64,000 nucleotides of DNA from Pedobacter sp. MR2016-24 (GCF_026239655.1 NZ_JAPIVO010000008.1:372001-436000), one strand, 5' to 3'; shown: positions 54,613-63,890, numbered from the stretch's first letter. The notes: generated by a model not told the origin, from the sequence alone. Program-made: numbers and translations.

Positions 54613-55722
54613 TTAACTCCCCTGCAGATAGTTGTAAATCAATTCAGCTGTTCTTTCTGATGCACCCGGTCTGCCCATCAATGCAGACAACTCGGTATAA
54701 TCATCCAGCATATCTTTTCTGCCGGTACCTGATAAAATCTGCTGCAGGTTGCTGGTGATAGCGATAGCATTACAATCTTCCTGAATAAGTTCGGCAACTA
54801 CCTTCCTGTTCATGATGAGGTTGACCAGGGAGATAAATTTAATTTTAACCAGCATCCTGGCAATAGCAATAGAGATGGCTCCGCCTTTATATACCACCAC
54901 CTGCGGGACGTGAAATAATGCAGTTTCGAGGGTTGCTGTTCCGGATGCAACTACCGCCGCTTTCGCTACATTCAGCAGGTCGTAAGTCCGGGCAAATACC
55001 AATTTCACGTTTTTTGAACCTATATACTGCTGATAGTATGCTGCATCAAAAGTCGGTGCCGCCGCCACAACAAAAGTTTGCTGAGGAAAACTTTCTGTGA
55101 TGCCCAGCATCGCTGGCAACAGGCGTTCTATCTCCTGTTTGCGACTGCCCGGAAGCAGTGCGATCAGGTCAGCCGTACCCAGATTGTTCTGTTCACGGAA
55201 AGCAGGATCAGGTTTGAAATGTGCTTTTTCATCCAGTAAGGGATTGCCGACATAGTCTACATCCATTCCCCAGTCCTTATAGAAGTCCACCTCAAACGGA
55301 AGAATACAAAACATCCTGTCTACATCCCTTTTGATTTTCAGCACACGTTTCTGATTCCATGCCCATACTTTCGGAGAAATGTAGTAACATACTTTTATAC
55401 CTTTCTGCCTGGCAAAATTTGCAATCTTCAGGTTAAAGCCGGGAAAATCTATCAGGATCAGTACATCCGGCTGCCATTGCAGGATATCCTTTTTACAGGA
55501 TTTCATGTTGGTCAGTATCGTACGCAGGTTAAGCACTACTTCCGTAAAGCCCATAAAGGCCATATCAGCATAGTGTTTAACCAGCCTGCCACCCTCCGCC
55601 TGCATTTTATCGCCGCCAAAATACCTGAATTCCGCCTGCGCATCTTTTATCTTCAATGCCTTCATTAAGTTAGCACCGTGGAGATCTCCCGAGGCTTCAC
55701 CAGCGACAAGGTAATATTTCAT
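54613..55722 (-). CDS. lpxB: lipid-A-disaccharide synthase
   Basis: This 369-residue GT19 enzyme joins UDP-2,3-diacylglucosamine and 2,3-diacylglucosamine 1-phosphate in lipid A synthesis at the inner membrane. Motifs include the N-terminal YLVAGEASGDLHGANLM, PDVLILIDFPGFNLKIA, CYYISPKVWAWNQKRV and the C-terminal VASGTATLETALFHVPQVVVYK. The length is normal. Its start overlaps the stop of the upstream membrane-protein gene by 4 bp (ATGA), giving a translationally coupled surE-TM-lpxB operon. Confidence 0.96.
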   Translation of the reverse strand: MKYYLVAGEASGDLHGANLMKALKIKDAQAEFRYFGGDKMQAEGGRLVKHYADMAFMGFTEVVLNLRTILTNMKSCKKDILQWQPDVLILIDFPGFNLKIANFARQKGIKVCYYISPKVWAWNQKRVLKIKRDVDRMFCILPFEVDFYKDWGMDVDYVGNPLLDEKAHFKPDPAFREQNNLGTADLIALLPGSRKQEIERLLPAMLGITESFPQQTFVVAAAPTFDAAYYQQYIGSKNVKLVFARTYDLLNVAKAAVVASGTATLETALFHVPQVVVYKGGAISIAIARMLVKIKFISLVNLIMNRKVVAELIQEDCNAIAITSNLQQILSGTGRKDMLDDYTELSALMGRPGASERTAELIYNYLQGS

Positions 55723-55988
55723 GACTGTTGTATTTTGTAGAAGAAAAATAACATGGCCCAGATAAATGTAGCGCTCAATACTCCCCTCCCCGTATGCTCC
55801 TGGTTAATTTTAAAGAAGTACTTTAACAGCAATGCATTTACACCGATACAGCCTATCAGCAGTAAATCGGCCTTAGCCAGAAAAGCGACTTTATGCATGA
55901 TAAACCAGACCACAGCAACGAGCAGTCCGGGAACAAAAATCCCGATCCCGAAACCAGCCCAAACGGTATTTCTAATCTGTTTAATCAT
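55719..55988 (-). CDS. small three-helix membrane protein
   Basis: This 89-residue protein has three hydrophobic segments (VWAGFGIGIFVPGLLVAVVWFIM; LLLIGCIGVNALLLKYFF; GVLSATFIWAMLFFFY). The ATG at 55988 is chosen; it overlaps the surE end by 8 bp, and the stop overlaps the lpxB start by 4 bp. The double overlap argues for a real, co-translated gene. No family is recognised. A role in envelope or lipid A assembly is suggested only by position. Confidence 0.75.
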   Translation of the reverse strand: MIKQIRNTVWAGFGIGIFVPGLLVAVVWFIMHKVAFLAKADLLLIGCIGVNALLLKYFFKINQEHTGRGVLSATFIWAMLFFFYKIQQS

Positions 55989-56760
55989 TAAATGTCCAGG
56001 TATTGAGTAAAGGGATAGCATGGTGTGCAGTGAGATCAAATTGCACCGGTACTACTGATACAAATCCATGATCTAAAGCCCATACATCTGTATCTTCCCC
56101 CTTATCATTGTTCTGAAAAACTCCTGTAAGCCAGTAATATGGTCGCCCGTACGGATCTTTACGTTCATCAAATTCCTCTGCCCATTTCGCATTGGCCTGC
56201 CTGCAAATTTTAATTCCTTTCAGGTTTGCACCTTTGGGAAAGTTTACATTCAGCAGTGTAGCTTGCGGCAAACCATGATCAAGCACTTGTTTGACAATGA
56301 TCTCCACGTATTTTTTGCAGTGACTAAAGTCTGCTTCCTCAGAGAAGTCATCTAAAGAAAAGCCGATGGAAGGAATGCCTTCAATTGCACCTTCTACGGC
56401 GGCAGACATCGTTCCCGAGTAAATGACGTTAATAGAATTGTTTAATCCGTGATTGATACCTGACACACAGATATCCGGTTTTTTACCTTTAAATATTTTA
56501 TTCACAGCTAACTTGACACAGTCGACCGGTGTACCTGAACATTTATACATCTCCACACCTTCATAAAGATCTACCTTATCAAATCTTAAGGGTTTTCCGA
56601 TAGTAATGGCGTGTCCCATACCCGATTGAGGGCCATCCGGAGCAACAACCACCACATTTCCTATTTCTTTAACTACTTCAATCAGGTTTCTGATGCCCGG
56701 GGCCGTAACTCCGTCGTCATTTACCACTAAAATATTGGGTCTGGATTGCTCTTTCTTCAT
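55981..56760 (-). CDS. surE: 5'/3'-nucleotidase SurE
   Basis: This 259-residue metal-dependent phosphatase acts on nucleoside monophosphates. The N-terminal ILVVNDDGVTAPG with metal ligands D15/D16, the SGMGHAITIGKPL loop, CSGTPVDCVKLA and CVSGINHGLNNSINVIYSGTMSAAVEGAI all match SurE. The ATG at 56760 is preferred to a TTG at 56769. It is the first gene of the operon ending in lpxB. Confidence 0.96.
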   Translation of the reverse strand: MKKEQSRPNILVVNDDGVTAPGIRNLIEVVKEIGNVVVVAPDGPQSGMGHAITIGKPLRFDKVDLYEGVEMYKCSGTPVDCVKLAVNKIFKGKKPDICVSGINHGLNNSINVIYSGTMSAAVEGAIEGIPSIGFSLDDFSEEADFSHCKKYVEIIVKQVLDHGLPQATLLNVNFPKGANLKGIKICRQANAKWAEEFDERKDPYGRPYYWLTGVFQNNDKGEDTDVWALDHGFVSVVPVQFDLTAHHAIPLLNTWTFND

Positions 56761-56888
56761 ATCCTTCAAAAATACAAGATTATACTTTAAACTATACGAA
56801 TTATTACCTTTTCAGATTATATTTGAATAAATAACATCATCATTCCCCGCATGGATTCATGCAGGCTTACATCTCAAAAAACTGAACA

Positions 56889-59822
56889 ATGAAGAAAAGC
56901 TTATTCCTATTATCCTGTTTCCTGATATCAGGATCAGGTTTAATAGCGCAGACCGGTTACCAGTGGAAAACTGCTGCATCTGGTGGATATACCTACAAGT
57001 ATGTCACAAACGACCCTACTAAATCCCGTTTCTATACCTTACCGAACGGTTTAGCTGTAGTACTTTCCGAAAATACCAAAGAGCCGAGCATAGAATACCG
57101 TATGGTAGTGAGAGCAGGGAGTAATACAGATCCCCGCACAAATACTGGTTTAGCGCATTATCTTGAACACCTTTTATTTAAAGGAACGGATAAATTTGGC
57201 ACCATGGATTATGCGAAGGAAAAGCCATTGCTGGATAAAATTGAGAAACTTTACGAGCAGTATCACAGTACTACCGACCCTGTTAAGCGCAAGGAGATTT
57301 ATGCGGAAATAGATAAAACATCTGGTGAGGCTTCTGATTATTCTATTGCGAATGAGTATGATAAGATGATGAAATCTATCGGAGGACAGTCGACCAATGC
57401 CCATACCTCTGTAGAAGAAACAGTTTACAACGAGGATTTCCCTGCCAATGCCACTGATAAATTCCTGGCTTTACAGGCAGAACGCTTCCGTAATCCTGTT
57501 TTCCGTATTTTCCATACCGAACTGGAAGCAGTTTACGAAGAGAAAAACCGCGGATTGGATAATGACGCATGGAAGGTTTATGAGAAGATGGATGAATTGT
57601 TATATCCCGTACATAACTACGGTCAGCAGACAACTATTGGTACCATTGAGCACCTGAAAAATCCTTCACTGGTAGAAATCCGCAAATATTACAACAAGTA
57701 CTATGTGCCAAATAATATGGCGGTAGTTTTGGCGGGCGATTTCAAAGCGGATGAAATGATTAAAAAAGTGGCAGCAGCTTTTGCTTACATGAAAGCTAAA
57801 CCTGTGGAATTATATCATCCTGCTCCTGAAAAACCATTGACGCAGATACAACTGGCAGATGTGAACGGTCCGAGTGCGGAAAGTGTGAACATCGCTTTCA
57901 GAGGCTATGCAGAGAATACCAAACAAAGTATGCTGCTGGATCTGATTTCGAGCATCCTGGCAAATGGAAAAGCCGGATTACTGGATATCAACCTGAATAA
58001 ACAACAAAAAGTACTGAGTTCTGGTGCCTATTACCAGCAGATGAAAGACTATGGTAATTTCGTGATGGTTGCACAGCCCAAACAAGGTCAGACCCTGCAA
58101 GAAGCACAACAATTATTACTGCAGCAGATCGATTTGCTTAAAAAAGGTGACTTTGATGGCAGCCTGATCAAAGCTGTAGTAGCTAACAATAAACTGAGTC
58201 TGTTAAAATCATTTGACGACAACAGCTTCCGCGTAGAGGCAGTGACCAATGAATTTGTACTAAACCGTGCTGTAAAATGGGATAAGTCCTTAAATAACAA
58301 TGATGAGATGGGCAAAATCACCAAACAAGAGGTGGTGGACTTTGCAAATCAGTTTTTCAAAGATAATTATGTTGTGGTACTGAAACATAAAGCGGAAGAT
58401 ACCAACATCCTTAAAGTAGATAAACCTGCCATCACGCCGGTGAAAACAAATACGGATCAAGTTTCTTTATTCACTAAAAATCTATTGTCGGCGCCATCAA
58501 AACCGATTGAAGCCAAATTTCTGGATTACAATAAAGACCTGAACCTGGGTAAAGCAGGTATAGCGGATGTAGTTGCCGTGCAGAATAAAGAAAACACTTT
58601 ATTTACACTCGCCTACCGTTTTGACATGGGCACATGGAATTATAAAATGGCTCCTTATGCTGCCCAATACCTTGCTTTTTTAAGTACGGATAAATATACA
58701 GCAGAAGAGATCAGTAAAGAATTTTACAATATCGCCTGTAACTATAGCTTTAACGTATCAAATGATGTGACCACTATTACGATCAGTGGTTTGCAGGAAA
58801 ATTTTGATAAAGCAGTTAACCTTGTGGAGCATATTTTCGCGAATTGCAAAGCAAACGAAAGTGCATTAGCTGAATTAAAAAACAGTATCCTTAAGGCAAG
58901 AGAAAACAAAAAACTGGACAAGGCGGCCATCCTTTCCGGCCTGACAGCCTATGCGCAATATGGTGCAGCAAATCCGGCTAATTATGGTTTATCAAATGAG
59001 GAGATCAAAAATATGACCTCTAAAGAGTTGTTATATATTTTACATAACATCAATAATTACAAACATACCATTGCTTATTATGGTCCTGAAACTTTAAGCG
59101 CATTTACAAAAAACATAGAGAAAGTACATGCTTTGCCTAAGGAATTTACTGATGCAGCACCTGCGCAAAAGTTCAATTATACGAACACAGCAGCTAACCA
59201 GGTTTATTTTGCGAATTATGATATGGTACAGTCAGAAGTGCGCTGGGTAAGAAATGGTGGTGTTTATGATCCTGCACAGGCAGCTAAGATCACTTTATTT
59301 AACAGCTATTTTGGTGGTGGAATGGGATCAGTAGTCTTCCAGAGCATCAGGGAATCTCAGGCATTGGCCTACTCTACTTTCGCAGTTTTTTCAGCACCTG
59401 ATAAAAAAGAAAAGCAGTATGCAATGATCGCTTATGTAGGCAGTCAGGCCGACAAAATGAACCAGGCTGTTGCGGGTATGAATGAACTACTGAACAAGTT
59501 ACCGGAGTTTCCAGAGAATTTTGAATCATCAAAATACAGTAGCATGAACGCTATAGAAACTTCAAGAATCACGAAATTCGATATTATTTCAACTTATTTT
59601 GCTGATAAAAGAAAAGGTTTGGATCACGATTCAAGGATGGAAGAATATGCAGCTTTAAAACCAATGACATTTACCGATATCAGAAATTTCCATGCAGATA
59701 ATGTGGCTAACAAGTCTTACAATTATTGCATTGTTGCCTCTGATAAAAAAGTAAAAACGGAAGATCTGCAGAAATTCGGCACATTGAATACGCTGACTCT
59801 GGAACAGATTTTTGGTTATTAA
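56889..59822 (+). CDS. M16-family zinc metallopeptidase, two-domain
   Basis: This 977-residue exported pitrilysin-like protease has a signal sequence (SLFLLSCFLISGSGLIAQ). The inverted zinc motif is HYLEH (H90, E93, H94), with the third ligand in TSVEETVYNEDF (about E177). Four M16 modules are present: the active half (about 40-470) and a second half without zinc motif (about 560-975, with YFGGGMGSVVFQSIRESQALAYS). Such full-length forms degrade peptides in the periplasm. It is divergent from surE and ends at a strong terminator. Confidence 0.93.
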   Translation: MKKSLFLLSCFLISGSGLIAQTGYQWKTAASGGYTYKYVTNDPTKSRFYTLPNGLAVVLSENTKEPSIEYRMVVRAGSNTDPRTNTGLAHYLEHLLFKGTDKFGTMDYAKEKPLLDKIEKLYEQYHSTTDPVKRKEIYAEIDKTSGEASDYSIANEYDKMMKSIGGQSTNAHTSVEETVYNEDFPANATDKFLALQAERFRNPVFRIFHTELEAVYEEKNRGLDNDAWKVYEKMDELLYPVHNYGQQTTIGTIEHLKNPSLVEIRKYYNKYYVPNNMAVVLAGDFKADEMIKKVAAAFAYMKAKPVELYHPAPEKPLTQIQLADVNGPSAESVNIAFRGYAENTKQSMLLDLISSILANGKAGLLDINLNKQQKVLSSGAYYQQMKDYGNFVMVAQPKQGQTLQEAQQLLLQQIDLLKKGDFDGSLIKAVVANNKLSLLKSFDDNSFRVEAVTNEFVLNRAVKWDKSLNNNDEMGKITKQEVVDFANQFFKDNYVVVLKHKAEDTNILKVDKPAITPVKTNTDQVSLFTKNLLSAPSKPIEAKFLDYNKDLNLGKAGIADVVAVQNKENTLFTLAYRFDMGTWNYKMAPYAAQYLAFLSTDKYTAEEISKEFYNIACNYSFNVSNDVTTITISGLQENFDKAVNLVEHIFANCKANESALAELKNSILKARENKKLDKAAILSGLTAYAQYGAANPANYGLSNEEIKNMTSKELLYILHNINNYKHTIAYYGPETLSAFTKNIEKVHALPKEFTDAAPAQKFNYTNTAANQVYFANYDMVQSEVRWVRNGGVYDPAQAAKITLFNSYFGGGMGSVVFQSIRESQALAYSTFAVFSAPDKKEKQYAMIAYVGSQADKMNQAVAGMNELLNKLPEFPENFESSKYSSMNAIETSRITKFDIISTYFADKRKGLDHDSRMEEYAALKPMTFTDIRNFHADNVANKSYNYCIVASDKKVKTEDLQKFGTLNTLTLEQIFGY

Positions 59823-59837
59823 CTGAAATTGATTTCC

Positions 59838-59880
59838 CATAAAAAAGGTGCTGTTCCAATGGAACAGCACCTTTTTTATG
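59838..59880. terminator. bidirectional terminator, 20-bp perfect stem
   Basis: Arms 59838-59857 and 59861-59880 are perfectly complementary with loop AAT, flanked inside by A6 and T6 tracts, so it works for both the M16 gene and the convergent CsbD gene. Confidence 0.92.
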
Positions 59881-59900
59881 CTCGTAATTTTCTTTATTAC

Positions 59901-60086
59901 TTATAAGGATTTTAACCAGTCTACCACTTCATCCCGTGTCTTACCAGTTTTTTGCTGAATTCTGCCATACAGCTCATCATCTTTACCTTCTTCATGTTTC
60001 AAATCATCATCGGTAAGGTCACCATAGGCTTGTTTCACTTTACCTTTAATCTCGTTCCATTTTCCTTTTAATTCTAACTTATCCAT
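59901..60086 (-). CDS. CsbD-family stress protein
   Basis: This 61-residue soluble protein starts MDKLELKGKWNEIKGKVKQ and continues YGDLTDDDLKHEEGKDDELYGRIQQKTGKTRDEVVDWL, the complete CsbD domain. The family is abundant under general stress and its function is unknown. The ATG at 60086 is chosen; a longer frame upstream shows no domain. It is divergent from a lipoprotein gene. Confidence 0.93.
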   Translation of the reverse strand: MDKLELKGKWNEIKGKVKQAYGDLTDDDLKHEEGKDDELYGRIQQKTGKTRDEVVDWLKSL

Positions 60087-60203
60087 GGTAATATGTTTTT
60101 TGTTTTCATTATTGAACTGTATAAATAACACCGCGGGGGAAAAAATTGTTTTACTATTGTAACCATTGTCTTGTTTTACGCGTCTTATAAGAAACCAAAC
60201 CAT

Positions 60204-60911
60204 ATGAAAAGATTATTATATATCCTGCTTATTCCTGTATTGCTATCCGAAAGTTCATGTACCATGATTATTAAGGGCATGGGAAAATCAATTGCAAAAG
60301 CTTATGACGATCAGAAAGACCTGAACATCAACAACCTTGAAGTAGCTGACCAAAATGGTAAAGCTGCCAGATTTGGCGATTTATATGCCGGAAAAACGGT
60401 GTATATGTACGTATGGAGACATACTACGCTACTGCCTGCGGATGATACCAATGCCGATTATAAAGCTTTAAAAAGCCGGTTTGAAAAATATAATGATGTG
60501 GTGTTTATCAATTTATATACAGGGGAAACTGAGGGCGACTGGAAACAGGCTACCACACTTAAAAATAATGCAGTAAAGGCTTATCATCTATCCGCAAACA
60601 GTATAAATGCTGATTTCCGTGAACTGATGTCATCCTCAACTTCTCCACAGATCATCGGAAAAAATGGTTTTATATTAGGATTTAAAGGTCCGAGGCCAGC
60701 AGATAAACTGGTTGTGGATTATGCATTATTCCAGGCAAGAAGCGGAGAGAACGCTACTGAAGCAACAAAAACATTAATCAAAGGGATCAATAGTGAGCAA
60801 CATTTTAAGAATGACCAGCTGACAACATGGTATGAAAGCCATTACGGGAAAAAGCCGGAAGGGAAATTAAATGTAAGTATCTCCAATTCCGGGAACAGCA
60901 TCTCGAACTAA
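60204..60911 (+). CDS. lipoprotein with redoxin-like fold lacking the CxxC motif
   Basis: This 235-residue protein has a lipoprotein signal with acylated cysteine C19 (LLSESSC). The mature part looks like a thioredoxin/AhpC-TSA fold: AARFGDLYAGKTVYMYVWRHT, VVFINLYTGETEGDW, then SSSTSPQIIGKNGFILGFKGPRP. The usual active-site cysteines are absent, so it is unlikely to be a thiol oxidoreductase. The C-terminus is rich in Asn and Ser. The function is unknown. Confidence 0.75.
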   Translation: MKRLLYILLIPVLLSESSCTMIIKGMGKSIAKAYDDQKDLNINNLEVADQNGKAARFGDLYAGKTVYMYVWRHTTLLPADDTNADYKALKSRFEKYNDVVFINLYTGETEGDWKQATTLKNNAVKAYHLSANSINADFRELMSSSTSPQIIGKNGFILGFKGPRPADKLVVDYALFQARSGENATEATKTLIKGINSEQHFKNDQLTTWYESHYGKKPEGKLNVSISNSGNSISN

Positions 60912-60933
60912 AAATAGCGGCTGCGCCTGACAA

Positions 60934-60984
60934 CAGCATAAAAAAGGCCTGTCTGAAAATTTCAGACAGGCCTTTTTTATGCTG
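60934..60984. terminator. bidirectional terminator, 25-bp perfect arms
   Basis: Bases 60934-60958 and 60960-60984 are perfectly complementary around a single central base, with GGCCTGTCTGAAA as the GC-richer core and flanking A6/T6 tracts. It lies between the convergent lipoprotein and acs genes. Confidence 0.93.
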
Positions 60985-60994
60985 AGGGTTATTA

Positions 60995-62899
60995 CTATTT
61001 CGCTTGTAAAGCTTTGGATTTTTCAATGATTTCATCTACAATTGCGGGATCAAGCAAAGTACTCGTATCACCTAAATTACCTGTATCACCCTCCGCAATT
61101 TTCCTGAGGATCCTGCGCATAATTTTACCAGACCTGGTTTTAGGCAAACCTGTCACAAATAAAATCTTGTCCGGTTTAGCAATTGCGCCAATCACTCTTG
61201 TTACCGTTTGCAGAATATCTTTTTTAGTGAGTTCTTCTTCGCTATGCAGGTTCGGATAGATCACGAATGCATATATTCCCTGTCCTTTAACATCATGAGG
61301 ATAACCTACTACAGCACTTTCGACCACTCCTGCATGCATATTAATGGCATTCTCCACTTCGGCAGTACCAATCCTGTGTCCGGAAACATTAATCACATCA
61401 TCTACACGACCAGTGATTTTGTAGTAACCATCTTCATCCCGCATACAGCCATCGCCCGTAAAATAAAGGTTTGGATAGGTAGAGAAATAAGTTTGTTTGC
61501 AACGTTCATGATCACCATAGGTGGTACGTAAGATACCTGGCCATGGGAACTTAATACACAGGTTTCCATTTACCCCGTTTCCTTCGATCTCCTGGCCTTG
61601 TTCATCTACCAGAATCGGTTGAACTCCTGGCAAAGGTAAAGTAGCGAAGGCAGGCTTAAGCGGTGTTACAAATGCAATCGGCGAAATCATTAATCCCCCC
61701 GTCTCCGTTTGCCACCAGGTATCTACAATCGGACAGTTTTTATGACCAATTTCTTCATCCAGCCAGTGCCATGCCTCTTCATTTATAGGTTCTCCCACAG
61801 ATCCCAGTACACGCAGACTACTGAGGTCTATGCCTTCCAGAGGCTCTTTACCAAAACTCATCAGCGAGCGGATAGCCGTTGGAGCCGTATACAGGATATT
61901 TACCTGATGCTTTTCTATCACCTCCCATAGTCTTGATGGTGTGGGATAAGTTGGAATTCCTTCAAACATCAGCGTGGTTGCCCCTTGTGATAAAGGACCA
62001 TAAACAATATAAGAGTGACCGGTGATCCAGCCGATATCTGCCGTACAGAAGAACACTTCTTCAGGCTGGTAATTAAATACATTGGAGAAGGTATAACCTG
62101 CATAAACCATGTATCCGCCAACGGTATGCACCACTCCCTTAGGCTTGCCTGTAGAGCCGGAAGTATATAAGATGAACAGCATATCTTCTGCGTCCATTTC
62201 CTCCGCAGGGCAAAAAGTATCCACCAGTTTAATCTCATCCTCGAACCAGAGATCACGTCCTTTCAACATGGAAACAGGTGTACGCGTATGCGTTAATACA
62301 ATTACCTTTTCTACTGTCGGACAGCCAATTAAAGCATCATCAATCACTTCCTTTAATTGAATCTGTTTATTGCCGCGGAATGATCCGTCAGCAGTAATCA
62401 CCAGTTTACAAGCAGAATCATTGATCCTGTCGGCGATAGATTTAGCAGAAAAACCACCAAATATAACAGAGTGTACAGCACCAATCCTTGCACAGGCCAG
62501 CACCGCTACAGCGAGCTCCGGAACCATCGGCATATAAATACAAATACGATCCCCCTTCACAACGCCATTTTTCTTTAAAACGTTTGCGAAACGGCAAACC
62601 TGCTCATGCAGAATTTTATACGTTAAAGTTACACTTGGCTTCTCCGGATCATTTGATTCCCAGATGATCGCGGGCTTGTCGCCATTTTCCTCCAGGTGTC
62701 TGTCCAGGCAATTTTCTGTAATATTTAATTTGGCTCCTTCAAACCATTTAATATTCGGTTCTGTGAAATTCCAGGACAACACTTTATCCCATTTCTTTCT
62801 CCACAGGAAGTTATCTGCTATACCTGCCCAGAACTCTTCCGGGTGATCTACACTGAATTGATAGGTCTTCTTGTACTCGGCTAAAGATTTGATTTGCAT
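60995..62899 (-). CDS. acs: acetyl-CoA synthetase
   Basis: This 634-residue AMP-forming enzyme makes acetyl-CoA from acetate, ATP and CoA. It shows the adenylation core FILYTSGSTGKPKGVVHT, the acetate-pocket region VDTWWQTETGGLMISP, YFTGDGCMRDEDGYYKITGRVDDVINVSGHRIGTAEVE and the C-terminal KTRSGKIMRRILRKIA, whose lysine is the conserved acetylation site. It is full-length. A TATATTTG promoter element sits 43 nt upstream. Confidence 0.96.
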   Translation of the reverse strand: MQIKSLAEYKKTYQFSVDHPEEFWAGIADNFLWRKKWDKVLSWNFTEPNIKWFEGAKLNITENCLDRHLEENGDKPAIIWESNDPEKPSVTLTYKILHEQVCRFANVLKKNGVVKGDRICIYMPMVPELAVAVLACARIGAVHSVIFGGFSAKSIADRINDSACKLVITADGSFRGNKQIQLKEVIDDALIGCPTVEKVIVLTHTRTPVSMLKGRDLWFEDEIKLVDTFCPAEEMDAEDMLFILYTSGSTGKPKGVVHTVGGYMVYAGYTFSNVFNYQPEEVFFCTADIGWITGHSYIVYGPLSQGATTLMFEGIPTYPTPSRLWEVIEKHQVNILYTAPTAIRSLMSFGKEPLEGIDLSSLRVLGSVGEPINEEAWHWLDEEIGHKNCPIVDTWWQTETGGLMISPIAFVTPLKPAFATLPLPGVQPILVDEQGQEIEGNGVNGNLCIKFPWPGILRTTYGDHERCKQTYFSTYPNLYFTGDGCMRDEDGYYKITGRVDDVINVSGHRIGTAEVENAINMHAGVVESAVVGYPHDVKGQGIYAFVIYPNLHSEEELTKKDILQTVTRVIGAIAKPDKILFVTGLPKTRSGKIMRRILRKIAEGDTGNLGDTSTLLDPAIVDEIIEKSKALQAK

Positions 62900-62942
62900 A
62901 TCTATTTTTATTAAAAACTATTTGGTTTCGGACTCGAAAACT

Positions 62943-62950
62943 CAAATATA
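62943..62950 (-). promoter_or_regulatory. -7 element of acs
   Basis: The minus strand reads TATATTTG (perfect TAnnTTTG), 43 nt before the acs start. At the 19-nt spacing the -33 position is TTTT instead of TTTG. Confidence 0.5.
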
Positions 62951-63037
62951 AACCATTTGAGATAGGATAAAAACATTCTTTGATCTAATTTATGACAGGC
63001 ATCACATTCTTTATTAAAAGGTTTAAATACAGGCCTG

Positions 63038-63068
63038 TTTGTATTTGGAAAGCATTTGTGTACATTTG
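63038..63068 (+). promoter_or_regulatory. promoter of the rpmB-rpmG operon
   Basis: TTTG (63038-63041), a 19-nt spacer and TACATTTG (63061-63068) match both consensus elements exactly. This gives a leader of about 140 nt before rpmB. Weaker -7-like elements at 63150-63157 and 63159-63166 could start shorter transcripts. Confidence 0.65.
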
Positions 63069-63105
63069 TCGTACTAAAGGGAAGGTCGCACCGAACAAAA
63101 CCACA

Positions 63106-63125
63106 GATTATTTTTAAAAATAATC
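63106..63125. repeat. 20-bp perfect palindrome in the rpmB leader
   Basis: GATTATTTTT (63106-63115) is followed directly by AAAAATAATC (63116-63125). It is AT-rich, so an RNA hairpin would be weak; a protein site is equally possible. Confidence 0.45.
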
Positions 63126-63217
63126 ACATGTAGCCTTGATGGTTACAATTATTTTTGTGATATTTGCACACTCTTAAAAAATTAAGCGAAGAACAATTAA
63201 ATATATATATTAAAGGC

Positions 63218-63451
63218 ATGTCTAGAGTTTGTGATTTAACCGGAAAAAAGGCAATGAGTGGTTTTAATGTTTCTCACTCAAACGTTAAAACTAAACGTAA
63301 GTTTTATCCCAACTTACAACTTCAGAAATTTTATATTCCTGATGAAGACCGTTGGATAACACTGAAAGTTTCTACTTCAGCTATCAAAACCATCAATAAG
63401 ATTGGTATTACTGAAGCGATTAACCGTTTCGTTAAAAAAGGATTTTTGTAA
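63218..63451 (+). CDS. rpmB: 50S ribosomal protein bL28
   Basis: This 77-residue protein starts MSRVCDLTGKKAMSGFNVSHS and contains KTKRKFYPNLQLQKFYIP, the bL28 signature. The ATG at 63218 is chosen over an upstream in-frame ATG at 63164, whose extra residues are not part of the family. It is followed 39 bp later by rpmG. Confidence 0.96.
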   Translation: MSRVCDLTGKKAMSGFNVSHSNVKTKRKFYPNLQLQKFYIPDEDRWITLKVSTSAIKTINKIGITEAINRFVKKGFL

Positions 63452-63490
63452 AAACATTGTTGATGTGAATCAACTAAATTATTAATAACA

Positions 63491-63673
63491 ATGGCAAAAA
63501 AAGGTAACAGAGTACAAGTTATTCTAGAGTGTACAGAACATAAAACTAGCGGCATGCCTGGTATGTCTAGATATATCTCTACAAAAAACCGTAAAAACAC
63601 TACAGAGAGATTAGAATTGAAAAAATTCAATCCTGTATTGAAGAAAGTAACTGTACATAAAGAAATTAAGTAA
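63491..63673 (+). CDS. rpmG: 50S ribosomal protein bL33, zinc-free type
   Basis: This 60-residue protein reads MAKKGNRVQVILECTEHK, then RYISTKNRKNTTERLELKKF and VHKEIK. It has only one cysteine, so it is the C-minus form without a zinc ribbon. It lies between rpmB and the DUF4295 gene, the usual order in Bacteroidota. Confidence 0.96.
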   Translation: MAKKGNRVQVILECTEHKTSGMPGMSRYISTKNRKNTTERLELKKFNPVLKKVTVHKEIK

Positions 63674-63709
63674 TATTTAGTATTTAACTAAATCCAATCT
63701 ATTTAGATC

Positions 63710-63871
63710 ATGGCAAAAAAGGTAGTTGCAACCCTTAAAACGGGTAAAGGTAAAGAATATTCAAAAGTTGTTACGATGACTAAATCACCAAAAACCGGTG
63801 CATATTCTTTCAAAGAAGTTATCGTTCACAACGATCACGTTAAAGATGCTATTGCTGGCGTAAGCAAGTAA
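63710..63871 (+). CDS. DUF4295-family small basic protein
   Basis: This 53-residue lysine-rich protein reads MAKKVVATLKTGKGKEYSKV, then TKSPKTGAYSFKEVIVHNDHV, ending AGVSK. It matches the Bacteroidota-specific DUF4295 family always found behind rpmG. Its size, charge and position suggest a ribosomal subunit component. I recall a Bacteroidota-specific large-subunit protein named bL38 and suspect identity, but cannot confirm it here. It starts 36 bp after rpmG. Confidence 0.9.
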   Translation: MAKKVVATLKTGKGKEYSKVVTMTKSPKTGAYSFKEVIVHNDHVKDAIAGVSK

Positions 63872-63890
63872 TTTTAATATTAATGATATT

